Positions 18,079 through 28,817 of a stretch of DNA of 64,000 nucleotides are shown here, one piece after another. Positions within the stretch are counted from its first letter, which is position 1; each line of letters starts with the position of its first letter. The DNA comes from Bifidobacterium reuteri DSM 23975 (lineage in GTDB: Bacteria > Actinomycetota > Actinomycetes > Actinomycetales > Bifidobacteriaceae), in assembly GCF_000741695.1 (NCBI RefSeq), contig NZ_JGZK01000001.1, forward strand, positions 310,001 to 374,000, read 5' to 3'. The notes beneath the pieces were generated by a model. That model saw only the letters and a list, made by a program, of their open reading frames with translations. It searched no databases and had not been told where the DNA came from. The position numbers and the translations under genes are program-made.

Positions 18079-18729
18079 ATGCCCATGCAAACGATTCTCA
18101 ACACCCCTCAAGCCCCCGCACATGATGCGCTGGTCGAAAAGAAGTCCGAATTCATCGGCGACGCCGCCCATGTGGCGACGCTGGATGAGGCGCTCGCATT
18201 CGTCGAAACGATACGCGAGCGGCACCCCAAGGCCCGGCACGTGGCGTATGCAGCTGTATGCGGGGGTGCCGATGGTCGTCTTTCCGAACGTATGAGTGAC
18301 GACGGTGAGCCTTCCGGCACCGCCGGCAAACCAATCCTCGATGTGCTCAAACAGTCCGGCACCACCGACTGCGTGGTGGCGGTCACGCGCTACTTCGGCG
18401 GTATCCTGCTCGGTTCGGGAGGCTTGGTCCGCGCATATTCCTCAGCCGCATCCCTGGCGATGAAGGCGGCGCAGGTGGCGCGCATCATGGTCGCGCGTCG
18501 GTACAGGGTCCGTCTCGAATACCCTCAGCTGGCCAGGTTCCAACAAGTGCTGGCGCAGGTGGGCGGCAGGCAGACCGATGAAACCTATGAGGCGAACGTG
18601 GTGTTGACGGCCGTGGTTCCGCTTGATGCCGCCGTACGTTTCGAGGAACGGGTGCGGGAAACCTTCAATGCCGCAGTGACGCCTGATCCCATGGACTTGA
18701 TCAGTGTTCCCGTCCCCGTCGCCGAGTGA
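18079..18729 (+). CDS. YigZ/IMPACT family protein
   Basis: A 216-residue protein. The N-terminal half is the UPF0029/IMPACT fold: KKSEFIGDAAHV, HPKARHVAYA, DDGEPSGTAGKPILDVL and TRYFGGILLGSGGLVRAYS, all hallmark blocks. The C-terminal DUF1949-like half follows. Molecular function in bacteria is not established. It overlaps the upstream part of the next reading frame, and translation of that gene probably starts 35 bp after this stop. Confidence 0.9.
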   Translation: MPMQTILNTPQAPAHDALVEKKSEFIGDAAHVATLDEALAFVETIRERHPKARHVAYAAVCGGADGRLSERMSDDGEPSGTAGKPILDVLKQSGTTDCVVAVTRYFGGILLGSGGLVRAYSSAASLAMKAAQVARIMVARRYRVRLEYPQLARFQQVLAQVGGRQTDETYEANVVLTAVVPLDAAVRFEERVRETFNAAVTPDPMDLISVPVPVAE

Positions 18730-18763
18730 TCTGCTGGCGGAGCCACCCACTAAGCTGTATCCC

Positions 18764-19405
18764 ATGACTGACCAGAAGACTGATGAACAGCAGCCTGCAG
18801 CCGAGGCCGAAGAAGCAGAGAACTTCGAGCCACTGACCGCGTCGTATGAACGTCTCAGGCATTCCACCGACTCCGCCGAGCTTTCGGAATTTGCGCGGCG
18901 TCCACTGCCGGACCGGTCCGATCAGGCGGCGTTCTCGCGGGCCACCGCATTATTGGAAGCCGTTGCGGGCAACCGGCACACGCCGGTGGAGGACCGCGTG
19001 TTCCTGGCCACGACGATGCCGTTCCCGAATGTTCTGGTCAAGCTGTCGGAAGACCCTGAGCCATCAGTGCGTCAGGCCGTGGCCGCCAATGAGGACGACA
19101 AGAACTGGCTGGTCGGCCGCCTCACCAAGGATCCCGTGCCCGCGGTGCGCGACCACGCGTTGCGCAACAAGCGCACCAGCTGGAAGATGCGGCTTGAAGG
19201 CGCGCAGGACCCGAATGCCGACGCAGAGACCTTGGACTATCTGGGTGTTCTCGGCACCGAGCTCGAAGAGGGGGCTCCGGCGGTGCTTGCATCGATGGTG
19301 CGGCGGGCTGTGGCGCTGAATCCGCATACCTCCGCGCAGATGCTGCAGAAGCTTGCCGACGATCCATCCCCGGAAGTCCGCCATGCCGTAGCCCAGCGTC
19401 AGTAG
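18764..19405 (+). CDS. HEAT/leucine-rich-variant repeat-like protein
   Basis: A 213-residue acidic-start protein of unknown function. Two repeat units resemble HEAT/LRV modules: VKLSEDPEPSVRQAVAANEDDKN and LTKDPVPAVRDHALRN, with a further LADDPSPEVRHAVAQ at the C-terminus. It is probably a small alpha-solenoid. The ATG at 18764 (MTDQKTDEQQ) is preferred to the longer start at 18704, which overlaps the upstream gene. Co-transcription with the YigZ-like gene is likely. Confidence 0.75.
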   Translation: MTDQKTDEQQPAAEAEEAENFEPLTASYERLRHSTDSAELSEFARRPLPDRSDQAAFSRATALLEAVAGNRHTPVEDRVFLATTMPFPNVLVKLSEDPEPSVRQAVAANEDDKNWLVGRLTKDPVPAVRDHALRNKRTSWKMRLEGAQDPNADAETLDYLGVLGTELEEGAPAVLASMVRRAVALNPHTSAQMLQKLADDPSPEVRHAVAQRQ

Positions 19406-19485
19406 CCCGCAGATTCCCTCTGTTGCTGTTGTGCCGCTACCGCCTCGTTGTGTCGTTGCAGCGTGCACCAAACGTTGCCTTATAC

Positions 19486-19530
19486 CTCACCAAACGTACG
19501 CTTACTCGCACTCAGTGTACGTTTGGTGAG
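19486..19530. repeat. Perfect 14-bp inverted repeat upstream of malQ
   Basis: CTCACCAAACGTAC (19486-19499) and GTACGTTTGGTGAG (19517-19530) are separated by 17 nt. Related words occur nearby: CACCAAACGTT at 19467 and AAACGTACGCT at 19553. No T-tract follows. It may be an I-shaped terminator for the upstream gene or an operator region for malQ. Confidence 0.6.
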
Positions 19531-19712
19531 ATAAGTAGGTGCGAAGCCACAGTAAACGTACGCTGAGCGTCTGTGAGGCCGGCGCCGTACCCGCCGCTGT
19601 GTCCATCTCCTACCCAATTTGTTGAAAAAATACTGAATAATCAGGGAATTTCGCGTGATTGCGGCGTTGTTGCTCCTGTGTGGAGGGTATTGGGGGCGCT
19701 AAACTGTGCAGT

Positions 19713-21878
19713 ATGAGTGAGAACACCGAGAATGAAGAGCGACTGGCTCGCCCTCTTATTCGTCTTGCCAAGTTGGTCGGCATCGGAACCAGCTATGTGG
19801 GCATGAGCCACGACTACCACGAGATTGACGATGATGTCCTGATCGAGGTGCTGTCCGCTCTGGGCATTGACGCCCGGGATGAGGATAGTCAGGAAGCGGA
19901 GATTCATCGAATCCTCAAGGAACGTCACTCCAGGTTGGTGGCACCTACGGTGCTCCACACGGCGGGCGCGGAGGATCAGGTGCTGGTCAACACCGGTATC
20001 CTCGAGACGCCGAGCGCCACCATCACACTGGAAAACGGCGAGCCCTATGAAGGCACCATTGGGGTAGGCCCGGGCGATGGTTCGCAGGCTTTTGACCTTG
20101 GCGACCGTTTCGTCTCCACTGCGGCACTCGTCATTCCTGCCAATCTGCCAGTCGGATACCATACCTTGCACGTCACTGTGGGAGACCGTACGCAGGATGC
20201 CACGCTGATCAGTGCACCCAGCAAGGTCGATCTCCTTGATTCGATGAACAACGGCAGCCTCTGGGGCTGGATGGCCCAGCTGTATTCGATTCGCTCCTCC
20301 GGTTCCTGGGGTGTGGGCGATTACGAGGATCTCAGGCAGCTGCTGATCGACGCCAAGCGAAAGACCGGAGCCGACTTCATCCTGATCAACCCGGTGCACG
20401 CGGCCGAACCGGTATCGCCGCTCACCCCTTCTCCGTACCTGCCGGTCAGCCGTCGCTTGGTGAACTTCACCTACATCCGACCGGAGGCATTGCCGGAGTA
20501 TGCGTTGCTCACAGCGGACCTCAAGGCGCAGGTGGATGCCCTGCACGCCGACGTCGACCCGCTCAACGGCGACGCGCAGGTCATCGACCGCGATGCCATG
20601 TGGCGCAGCAAGATGCACGCGCTCTGGATCATCTTCAAGGCCGGGCGCACGGAAGCCCGCCAGACGGCGTTCGACGAGTTCAAAGCCGCCAGCGGCAACG
20701 ATCTTGAAGCATATGCCACATGGTGCCTGTGCTATGACAAGTGGGGTGCGCCCTCATCCGATCCGAGCAGCTGGGAGCAGCTGCTGAACCGCGAATCCCC
20801 GGAGATCGCCAAGCTCAAGAGCCAGTTCCCCGACACGCTGGACTTCTATCGTTGGCTGGAATGGGTGGCCGTGGAGCAGCTTGCCGCAGCGCAGCAGGCG
20901 GCCAAGGATGCCGGCATGCAGATCGGCATCATGTCCGACATGGCGGTTGGCGTGCATCCCAACGGCGCCGATGTATGGTGGAATCCCGAACGCTTCGCCA
21001 AGGGTGCCACTGTCGGTGCTCCGCCGGACATGTTCAACCAGCAAGGTCAGGACTGGAGCCAGCCTCCGCTGAGCCCGCTCGATCTTGAGGCCACGGGATA
21101 CCGGACGTACCGCAACATGGTGCATGATATGTTCGCCCGCGCCGGTGCCGTTCGCATCGACCATATCCTCGGTCTGTTCCGCCTGTGGTGGATTCCGTCG
21201 GGACATCCGGCCATGGATGGCGCATACGTGTATTACGACTCGAACATCATGCTGGGTATTCTCGCCATTGAGGCTTCGAGAGCGCATGGCGTGGTGGTCG
21301 GTGAGGATCTGGGCGTGGTGCCGGAATATGTGGCCGATTCACTGGCGAGCCACGGTATCCTCGGTTGCGCTGTCGAATGGTTCGAGCAGCGTGACGGCGT
21401 ATTCCGCAAGCCTGCCGATTACCGTCCGTATGCGTTGGCTTCCGTGAACACGCACGATCTGCCGCCGGCAGCGGGATATCTGGAATTCGAACACGTGAAG
21501 ATCCGCGAACGCCTTGGACTGCTGTCCGGTCCGGCGGAGGAGTTCGAGGCTTCCGCGAAGGCCGAGCAGGACGCCATGATCGCCATGCTGGTGGAGCAGG
21601 GATACCTCGATGCCGCAGCCGCCGAGGACCGTGTGGCGCACGAGTCGCAGATCGTCGATGCGCTGTATCGTGCCTTGAAGGATGCGCCCTGCAAGCTGCT
21701 TGCCGCATCCATCACCGATGCGGTAGGCGAGAAGCGTGCACAGAACCAGCCTGGCACGAACAACGAGTATCCGAACTGGCGCATTCCTCTGGCCGATGCC
21801 AAGGGCAACGTGGTGCCGCTCGAAACGGTGTTCGACACCGCTGGCGCGCAGCGTATCGCGCAGATTTTCAACTCCTGA
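19713..21878 (+). CDS. malQ: 4-alpha-glucanotransferase
   Basis: A 721-residue GH77 enzyme (amylomaltase) that transfers maltodextrin segments between glucans. The catalytic residues are visible: D483 in [14 protein letters not shown] (nucleophile), E531 in [13 protein letters not shown] (acid/base) and D582 in [29 protein letters not shown] and [18 protein letters not shown] are typical. The ATG at 19713 ([14 protein letters not shown]) is used. It stands alone rather than in a maltose operon; glgX lies 1.5 kb downstream on the opposite strand. Confidence 0.95.
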   Translation: MSENTENEERLARPLIRLAKLVGIGTSYVGMSHDYHEIDDDVLIEVLSALGIDARDEDSQEAEIHRILKERHSRLVAPTVLHTAGAEDQVLVNTGILETPSATITLENGEPYEGTIGVGPGDGSQAFDLGDRFVSTAALVIPANLPVGYHTLHVTVGDRTQDATLISAPSKVDLLDSMNNGSLWGWMAQLYSIRSSGSWGVGDYEDLRQLLIDAKRKTGADFILINPVHAAEPVSPLTPSPYLPVSRRLVNFTYIRPEALPEYALLTADLKAQVDALHADVDPLNGDAQVIDRDAMWRSKMHALWIIFKAGRTEARQTAFDEFKAASGNDLEAYATWCLCYDKWGAPSSDPSSWEQLLNRESPEIAKLKSQFPDTLDFYRWLEWVAVEQLAAAQQAAKDAGMQIGIMSDMAVGVHPNGADVWWNPERFAKGATVGAPPDMFNQQGQDWSQPPLSPLDLEATGYRTYRNMVHDMFARAGAVRIDHILGLFRLWWIPSGHPAMDGAYVYYDSNIMLGILAIEASRAHGVVVGEDLGVVPEYVADSLASHGILGCAVEWFEQRDGVFRKPADYRPYALASVNTHDLPPAAGYLEFEHVKIRERLGLLSGPAEEFEASAKAEQDAMIAMLVEQGYLDAAAAEDRVAHESQIVDALYRALKDAPCKLLAASITDAVGEKRAQNQPGTNNEYPNWRIPLADAKGNVVPLETVFDTAGAQRIAQIFNS

Positions 21879-21917
21879 CGCCATCGGGTTCCCGGACGGG
21901 GAACAGAAGGTTCAGGC

Positions 21918-21958
21918 AAACGGCGTGGCCGGACGAAAGAGTCCGCCACGCCGTTTTA
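21918..21958 (+). terminator. malQ terminator
   Basis: AAACGGCGTGG pairs with CCACGCCGTTT, with a further inner CGGAC/GTCCG stem and one bulged C, then TTTTATT. Confidence 0.9.
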
Positions 21959-22153
21959 TTATGTCAAGACCCGCGATATACTAGTGGATTGTTGTGTTTC
22001 CCTAAGGGGTCCTTCAAAGCGCTATCCCACTCGCCATCGAGGACTTTCAGGGAGCCCACGGATAATGAGGTTCAAAGCTTTGTGGATGCGGCTCTGACCA
22101 AGCCACGCCAGGCAGCCGAGACCCGGAACACAATATATAGAAAAGGTACTCCA

Positions 22154-22603
22154 GTGAAAACTTTCACTCCGAAACCAGCTGATCTGACCCACGACTGGTA
22201 CATCGTCGACGCCACCGATGTGGTGCTTGGCCGTCTTGCCTCCCAGGTTGCAAACCTGCTGCGCGGCAAGAACAAGCCGACCTACGCTCCGCATGCGGAT
22301 CTCGGCGATTTCGTCATCGTCATCAATGCTGACAAGATCGCTCTTACCGGCAACAAGATGGGCAAGGAACTCTACGTCCACTCTGGCCGTCCTGGTGGTC
22401 TGCGCCGCGACTCTTACGCTGAGCTGCTCGAGAAGAACCCCGAGCGTATCATCAAGGCCGCTGTCAAGGGCATGCTGCCGAAGAACCGTCTGGCTAAGGT
22501 GCAGCTTGATCGTCTCCGCGTCTTCCGCGGTGCCGAGCATCCGCACGCAGGCCAGCAGCCGAAGACCTTCGAGATCGCTCAGATCTCTCAGCAGGCCAAG
22601 TGA
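22154..22603 (+). CDS. rplM: 50S ribosomal protein L13
   Basis: A 149-residue large-subunit protein. The GTG at 22154 ([20 protein letters not shown]) gives the usual length; the in-frame extension from 21989 would cover the leader and is rejected. [29 protein letters not shown] and [10 protein letters not shown] are L13 signatures. It forms the standard two-gene operon with rpsI, 22 bp downstream. Confidence 0.97.
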   Translation: MKTFTPKPADLTHDWYIVDATDVVLGRLASQVANLLRGKNKPTYAPHADLGDFVIVINADKIALTGNKMGKELYVHSGRPGGLRRDSYAELLEKNPERIIKAAVKGMLPKNRLAKVQLDRLRVFRGAEHPHAGQQPKTFEIAQISQQAK

Positions 22604-22625
22604 AACCTGAGAGGAGATAGATATC

Positions 22626-23117
22626 ATGGCTGAAAACACCAACGACTCCCAGGTTGTCGAGACCGAAGAGGAGCTCACCAACTACACCACCGAGACCAAC
22701 GCTGGCGCTGGCACCGGTACCTCCGCGATTGAGCCGGGCTATGGCACTGGCCGTCGCAAGGAGGCCGTCGCCCGTGTCCGTCTGATTCCGGGCTCCGGCA
22801 AGTGGACCATCAACGGCCGCACCCTGGAGGAGTATTTCCCCTCCAAGCTGCTGCAGCGTGAGGTCAACTCTCCGATCGTTCTGCTCAAGCTCGAAGGCAA
22901 GTTCGACGCTATCGTCCTCGTTGACGGCGGCGGCACCACCGGTCAGGCCGGTGCCATCCGTCTCGGCGTGGCCCGTGCGCTGAACGCCATCGACCGTGAT
23001 GCCAACCGCGCCACCCTGAAGAAGGCTGGCTTCCTGACCCGCGACTCTCGCGTCGTGGAGCGCAAGAAGGCCGGTCTGCACAAGGCACGTCGCGCCCCGC
23101 AGTTCTCCAAGCGTTAA
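22626..23117 (+). CDS. rpsI: 30S ribosomal protein S9
   Basis: A 163-residue small-subunit protein whose C-terminal [16 protein letters not shown] tail reaches the decoding P site. [17 protein letters not shown] and the [19 protein letters not shown] block define S9. An acidic, Thr-rich N-terminal extension of about 35 residues is an actinobacterial feature. It is the second gene of the rplM-rpsI operon. Confidence 0.97.
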   Translation: MAENTNDSQVVETEEELTNYTTETNAGAGTGTSAIEPGYGTGRRKEAVARVRLIPGSGKWTINGRTLEEYFPSKLLQREVNSPIVLLKLEGKFDAIVLVDGGGTTGQAGAIRLGVARALNAIDRDANRATLKKAGFLTRDSRVVERKKAGLHKARRAPQFSKR

Positions 23118-23147
23118 TCCGCTGGCGTTCTGTGTCTTTACCGAGCA

Positions 23148-23185
23148 CAAAGAGCCCTTCGTGGTCATCCACGAAGGGCTCTTTG
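23148..23185 (+). terminator. rplM-rpsI terminator
   Basis: A perfect 17-bp stem has arms at 23148-23164 and 23169-23185 and a 4-nt loop TCAT; the last bases are CTTTG. Confidence 0.88.
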
Positions 23186-23204
23186 GTATATCCCGGTATA
23201 TGTG

Positions 23205-23327
23205 CTAGTGGTCTGTCTCGTAATTGGTTGAGTGGTGCTGGCCCCCTCTGACGAGGGGGCTGTCAGCGAAGCTGACTGGGGGAGAGAAAAACTGAATCCC
23301 TCAATTATTTACCAGATAGACCACTAG
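23205..23327. mobile_element. MITE-like element with 14-bp terminal inverted repeats (copy F)
   Basis: CTAGTGGTCTGTCT (23205-23218) and AGATAGACCACTAG (23314-23327) are complementary at 13 of 14 positions. The interior contains the REP-like core (23240-23286): GCCCCCTC-tgac-GAGGGGGC and TCAGC-gaa-GCTGA. It is 123 bp long with no coding capacity. A clear target duplication was not seen. Confidence 0.65.
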
Positions 23328-23332
23328 TACTG

Positions 23333-23377
23333 AGGCAGTGCGCCGACAGACTGAACCGTCCTGTCGGCGCACTGCCT
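23333..23377 (-). terminator. Perfect 17-bp hairpin downstream of glgX
   Basis: AGGCAGTGCGCCGACAG and CTGTCGGCGCACTGCCT are separated by an 11-nt loop. There is no T-tract on either strand. It is most simply an I-shaped terminator for glgX. Confidence 0.65.
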
Positions 23378-23417
23378 TATGTGTGGCCTGTGCTGTGGCC
23401 AATCCCGTTGCTGCTTC

Positions 23418-26030
<2,613 letters not shown>

Positions 26031-26088
26031 ACCCCCATTGTAGATGCCGTGCCTGTGAGCGCTGCTCCACTTCCTTCTCACCCGTGAG

Positions 26089-26229
26089 ATGAAGCTTGAA
26101 GAGGCCCAGGACTTTCTCGGTGACAGAATTCAGGAGGCTTTACAGCTGTTGTCAAAGTCGCCCAATGACGGTGTCTTCTGGGATTTCAAGCTTTCGGTTC
26201 ATTATACGACTCATTACACGGGTATTTGA
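26089..26229 (+). CDS. Possible 46-residue small protein or gene remnant
   Basis: ATG at 26089 begins MKLEEAQDFLGDRIQEALQL, and the frame ends at TGA 26227-26229 after HYTTHYTGI. The composition (amphipathic helix, then FWDFKL) looks protein-like, and the frame is open a little upstream. No family was recognised and no strong ribosome-binding site is present. It could be the tail of a decayed gene next to the toxin/antitoxin-like pair. Confidence 0.3.
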   Translation: MKLEEAQDFLGDRIQEALQLLSKSPNDGVFWDFKLSVHYTTHYTGI

Positions 26230-26236
26230 CTGTCGG

Positions 26237-26551
26237 CTATTGACGTTCCAGTTTGGCGTATCGCAATCGCGTAGCCTCCCCGGTGATGCCAAGCTTTCGG
26301 CCTATGGTCTCCCATGATTGTCCTCTGCGGTGCATGAGCAGAACCATGCGCGTGATGCTGTCATCGATTGCTTTCAGCTCCGTTCGACGACGATTCAGAA
26401 GCCTGCTGAGCTCAAGCTCCGGGGAGAAGTTCGGATCGTTTTCAGGATCTCCCAGTGAAGGGGAATCCTGTGCTTCGACCGCATCGGCGGCGGCGTTGCC
26501 TATTGCCCGTAATTTCGCCTGCATTTCGGGCGTATAGTCTTCAAATCTCAT
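26237..26551 (-). CDS. Antitoxin-like HTH protein
   Basis: About 104 residues from the ATG at 26551 (MRFEDYTPEM), eight bases after a GAAGG box; starts at 26557 or 26560 are also possible. The C-terminal half contains MHRRGQSWETIGRKLGITGEATRLRYAKL, a helix-turn-helix of the kind that decides DNA contacts, preceded by a charged helix. The gene overlaps the 3' end of the upstream gene by about 11 bp, the usual arrangement for translationally coupled toxin/antitoxin pairs. The order here is toxin-like first. No precise family name is claimed. Confidence 0.55.
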   Translation of the reverse strand: MRFEDYTPEMQAKLRAIGNAAADAVEAQDSPSLGDPENDPNFSPELELSRLLNRRRTELKAIDDSITRMVLLMHRRGQSWETIGRKLGITGEATRLRYAKLERQ

Positions 26552-26846
26552 GTCCATCACCTTCGTGGTACTGCAGCAGCAGCCATTTCATTTCATAGGA
26601 CAGCCGTGCGCGCATGGCGTGCACGATGACGTGTTCGTCCATGCCTGGAATCCATTGGCGTTCGATTACGCCAATTTCATAGAGAACCGCGCCTGAAGCT
26701 CCGGTGCCCACAAGGACATGGGTGGGAGGAATACGCCGATCGTTCACAGCGACCTCGATGCCATGTCGATAGACATGGAGAATGTCGCTGTCGGCGATCG
26801 GCGGTTCCCCGTGTTTGCTCTCACGATGTGCCGATGGAAGAATCAC
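26541..26846 (-). CDS. Toxin-like small protein
   Basis: About 101 residues from the GTG at 26846 (then ILPSAHRESKHGEPPI), which lies six bases after GGGGAAG; an ATG at 27005 would extend it into a conserved upstream repeat and is less likely. The block ADSDILHVYRHGI...HVLVGTGASGAVLYEIGV...HVIVHAMRARLSYEMKWLL resembles actinobacterial BrnT-like/DUF4258-type toxins that end in an IHAM-R motif. This match is from memory of the family pattern and is uncertain. It is followed by the overlapping HTH gene. Confidence 0.5.
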   Translation of the reverse strand: MILPSAHRESKHGEPPIADSDILHVYRHGIEVAVNDRRIPPTHVLVGTGASGAVLYEIGVIERQWIPGMDEHVIVHAMRARLSYEMKWLLLQYHEGDGHEI

Positions 26847-26955
26847 TGGATCTTCCCCGTCGATATACACAAATCTACTTGGCAACCCCACTTGCGTCAA
26901 CTCCTTTGTTGATAACCTGCTCGGTGGTTTGAGCGTAGTGGGACCAATCAAGGCA

Positions 26956-27003
26956 TGTCCAGCTGAACCGGCCCATGTGGTTCCAGCTTCCAGAGTTATC
27001 CAC
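26956..27003 (-). promoter_or_regulatory. 48-bp upstream sequence shared with the AbiEi-like gene; contains a DnaA-box word
   Basis: Read on the minus strand it begins GTGGATAACTC and continues AAGCTGGAACCACAT. It matches 34115-34162 at 43 of 48 positions. TTATCCACA (26996-27004, plus strand) equals the DnaA-box consensus. It lies upstream of the toxin-like gene and probably holds its promoter or operator. Confidence 0.55.
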
Positions 27004-27160
27004 ATCGATGCTTGATGGTGAGTTTTATCGAGTGCAGTGCTGTTTGGATGCAGTTCGGATGCGTATGCTTTTCAACGGGACGCAGCCAGACTGCGGCTAT
27101 ACCTTATGCTTTGTGCCGCTCTGTGATTAGGCCATGGCCCAGTAGCTCACAAATAACCGC

Positions 27161-28291
27161 TCATTTGACCTGGATGTCAGTGAGATATGCCTCCACGAAT
27201 CGCAGCGCGGCGCCGATGATGTTCTGGTCTTCGGCACAATAGCTGGTGCGCAGCGTGAAATGGTCGGTGCCGAACGGGCTGCGCCCGACGATACGGCTGC
27301 GCAGGATCTCGATGTCCTCGTCGGTAAGATGTTGTGCGGCTTCGCCTCCGATGATCACGTCGCCGGCGATGATCGAACGCGCGTTCACGATGGCCTGCGC
27401 CACATAGTTGAGCCATGCGTTCATGCGTTCGCGGTGGTGGCGCTCGCCCTGTTCAAGCACGCTGAAGAAGCCGGGGATGCTTTCGTAATCCTCGGGCAGG
27501 GTCTCCAGTGAGCAGTAGGCGTCCATGCACCCGCGCTGCCCGCAATAGCATGGCAGTCCATCCGGCACCAGCGTCATATGCTCGATAGTGCCGTTGCATT
27601 GGTTGGGCCCCTGATAGAGCTTGCCATCCACAATGACCGCTCCGCCGGGGCGTCGCTCCAGATATACGCATACCGCGTCTGTGAGCGTGGGGTCGAACCA
27701 GAGTTCGGCCATGGCGGAGGCGTCCGAGTCGTGGATCATCATGCACGTGCAGTGGATGGATTGGCTGAGGGTCTCCAAAGTGAGACCGGTGTTGCCCATG
27801 ATGGTGCCGAAGGTGATGGTCGTGCCGTCGGGCGAGAGAATGCCTTGGATGGCGAATGAGACACCCAACACCGCGCCGTAACGGCGCTCCAAGTCGGCGG
27901 CGAAGGCGTTGATGATGTCGCCGATGCGCTGATAGTAGACGTTGGTGTTTCGGTACGGCGCCGATTCGATACGACGGTCGATGACCTTACCGTACAGGTT
28001 GATGGCGCACAGGCGCAGTTCGTTGGCGCGCATCACTGCACCGATGGCGGTGCGATGGTTCGGGTCGAACTCGTACATCTGCGCTTTTCGTCCGCCGGTG
28101 GAGTCCTGCAGATCGCCTTTGCGGATCAGGCTGTCGTCCTCCAACGCGCGCAGGTTCTGGGTGATGGTGGGCAGACTCAGTCCCAGGTCGCGCTCCAAGT
28201 CCTGCTTGGTGGCGTTTCGATGCTCATAGAGGTATTGAGCCATGGCATTACGATTGTGCGTCTTCAACGCGGTCGCCGGCATTGCCCTCAT
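27161..28291 (-). CDS. ROK-family (NagC/XylR-type) transcriptional regulator
   Basis: A 376-residue regulator. The winged HTH lies at residues 10-65 (RNATKQDLERDLGLSLPTITQNLRALEDDSLI), followed by a ROK sugar-binding domain. The ROK zinc-type motif is CYCGQRGCMDAY, and HDSDASAMAELWFD replaces the kinase motif NDANAA, so catalysis is doubtful and a sensor role is likely. The ATG at 28291 follows AAAGGGG. It is divergent from adhE across a 526-bp AT-rich region, so either self-regulation or control of adhE is possible. Effector unknown. Confidence 0.88.
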   Translation of the reverse strand: MRAMPATALKTHNRNAMAQYLYEHRNATKQDLERDLGLSLPTITQNLRALEDDSLIRKGDLQDSTGGRKAQMYEFDPNHRTAIGAVMRANELRLCAINLYGKVIDRRIESAPYRNTNVYYQRIGDIINAFAADLERRYGAVLGVSFAIQGILSPDGTTITFGTIMGNTGLTLETLSQSIHCTCMMIHDSDASAMAELWFDPTLTDAVCVYLERRPGGAVIVDGKLYQGPNQCNGTIEHMTLVPDGLPCYCGQRGCMDAYCSLETLPEDYESIPGFFSVLEQGERHHRERMNAWLNYVAQAIVNARSIIAGDVIIGGEAAQHLTDEDIEILRSRIVGRSPFGTDHFTLRTSYCAEDQNIIGAALRFVEAYLTDIQVK

Positions 28292-28657
28292 GATTACCCC
28301 TTTGTGAGATGAGACATATAACAGTGTACTTGATAAAAGTCCGCGATGGCCGCAATCTAAGATTGATGGCACGGGAGTTCCTTGTATTTCCAACTCGTCA
28401 GCGAACTTTTGGAAAATTTATTTCATAAAATCTGCTCCAAGTGGCAACTTATGGAAAAGAATCTTCTATAAGTTGGCGAGATGATGTGTGAGTAGGGTTG
28501 TGATTTTGCTAAAAAAACAAACAAAATACATCAAAAAAGCAAGAAAAGTGCGAAATTGTTAAGTAAATATCACAATATTGCACATAAATATATCATTAAT
28601 AATCATGAAACGCCGTTGATTATGTGCGTATGCAGACCATAAATGCCTTCGGTATAT
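28292..28657. promoter_or_regulatory. AT-rich regulatory region between the ROK regulator and adhE
   Basis: Base composition changes sharply, with poly-A stretches at 28510-28560, against the high-GC surroundings. CAACTTAT (28445-28452) and ATAAGTTG (28468-28475) form an inverted repeat extended to 12 bp with one G-U, a plausible ROK operator. No gene was found. Confidence 0.5.
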
Positions 28658-28673
28658 TGTGACTCAGGTCACA
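28658..28673. promoter_or_regulatory. CRP/FNR-type palindrome upstream of adhE
   Basis: TGTGACTCAGGTCACA is a perfect palindrome matching the TGTGA-N6-TCACA consensus of Crp/GlxR-type regulators. It is 145 bp before the adhE start. Confidence 0.55.
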
Positions 28674-28817
28674 GTGACTGTGACGGTGCGCGTCAGGGTG
28701 CGTAGATGCCAATCTATGCGGGCCACTTCGGATGTATCGGCGTGGCGGTCCTGGTGGCGCATGACAGAACAGAATACTTTGCCAACCAACCCCAAGAAAG
28801 ATCGAGGAGGACCCAAA

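Noticed and set aside
28557-28576. TTGTTAAGTAAATATCACAA as a Rex site upstream of adhE
   Set aside because: The half-sites look right but the spacer is two bases too long for the Rex consensus.
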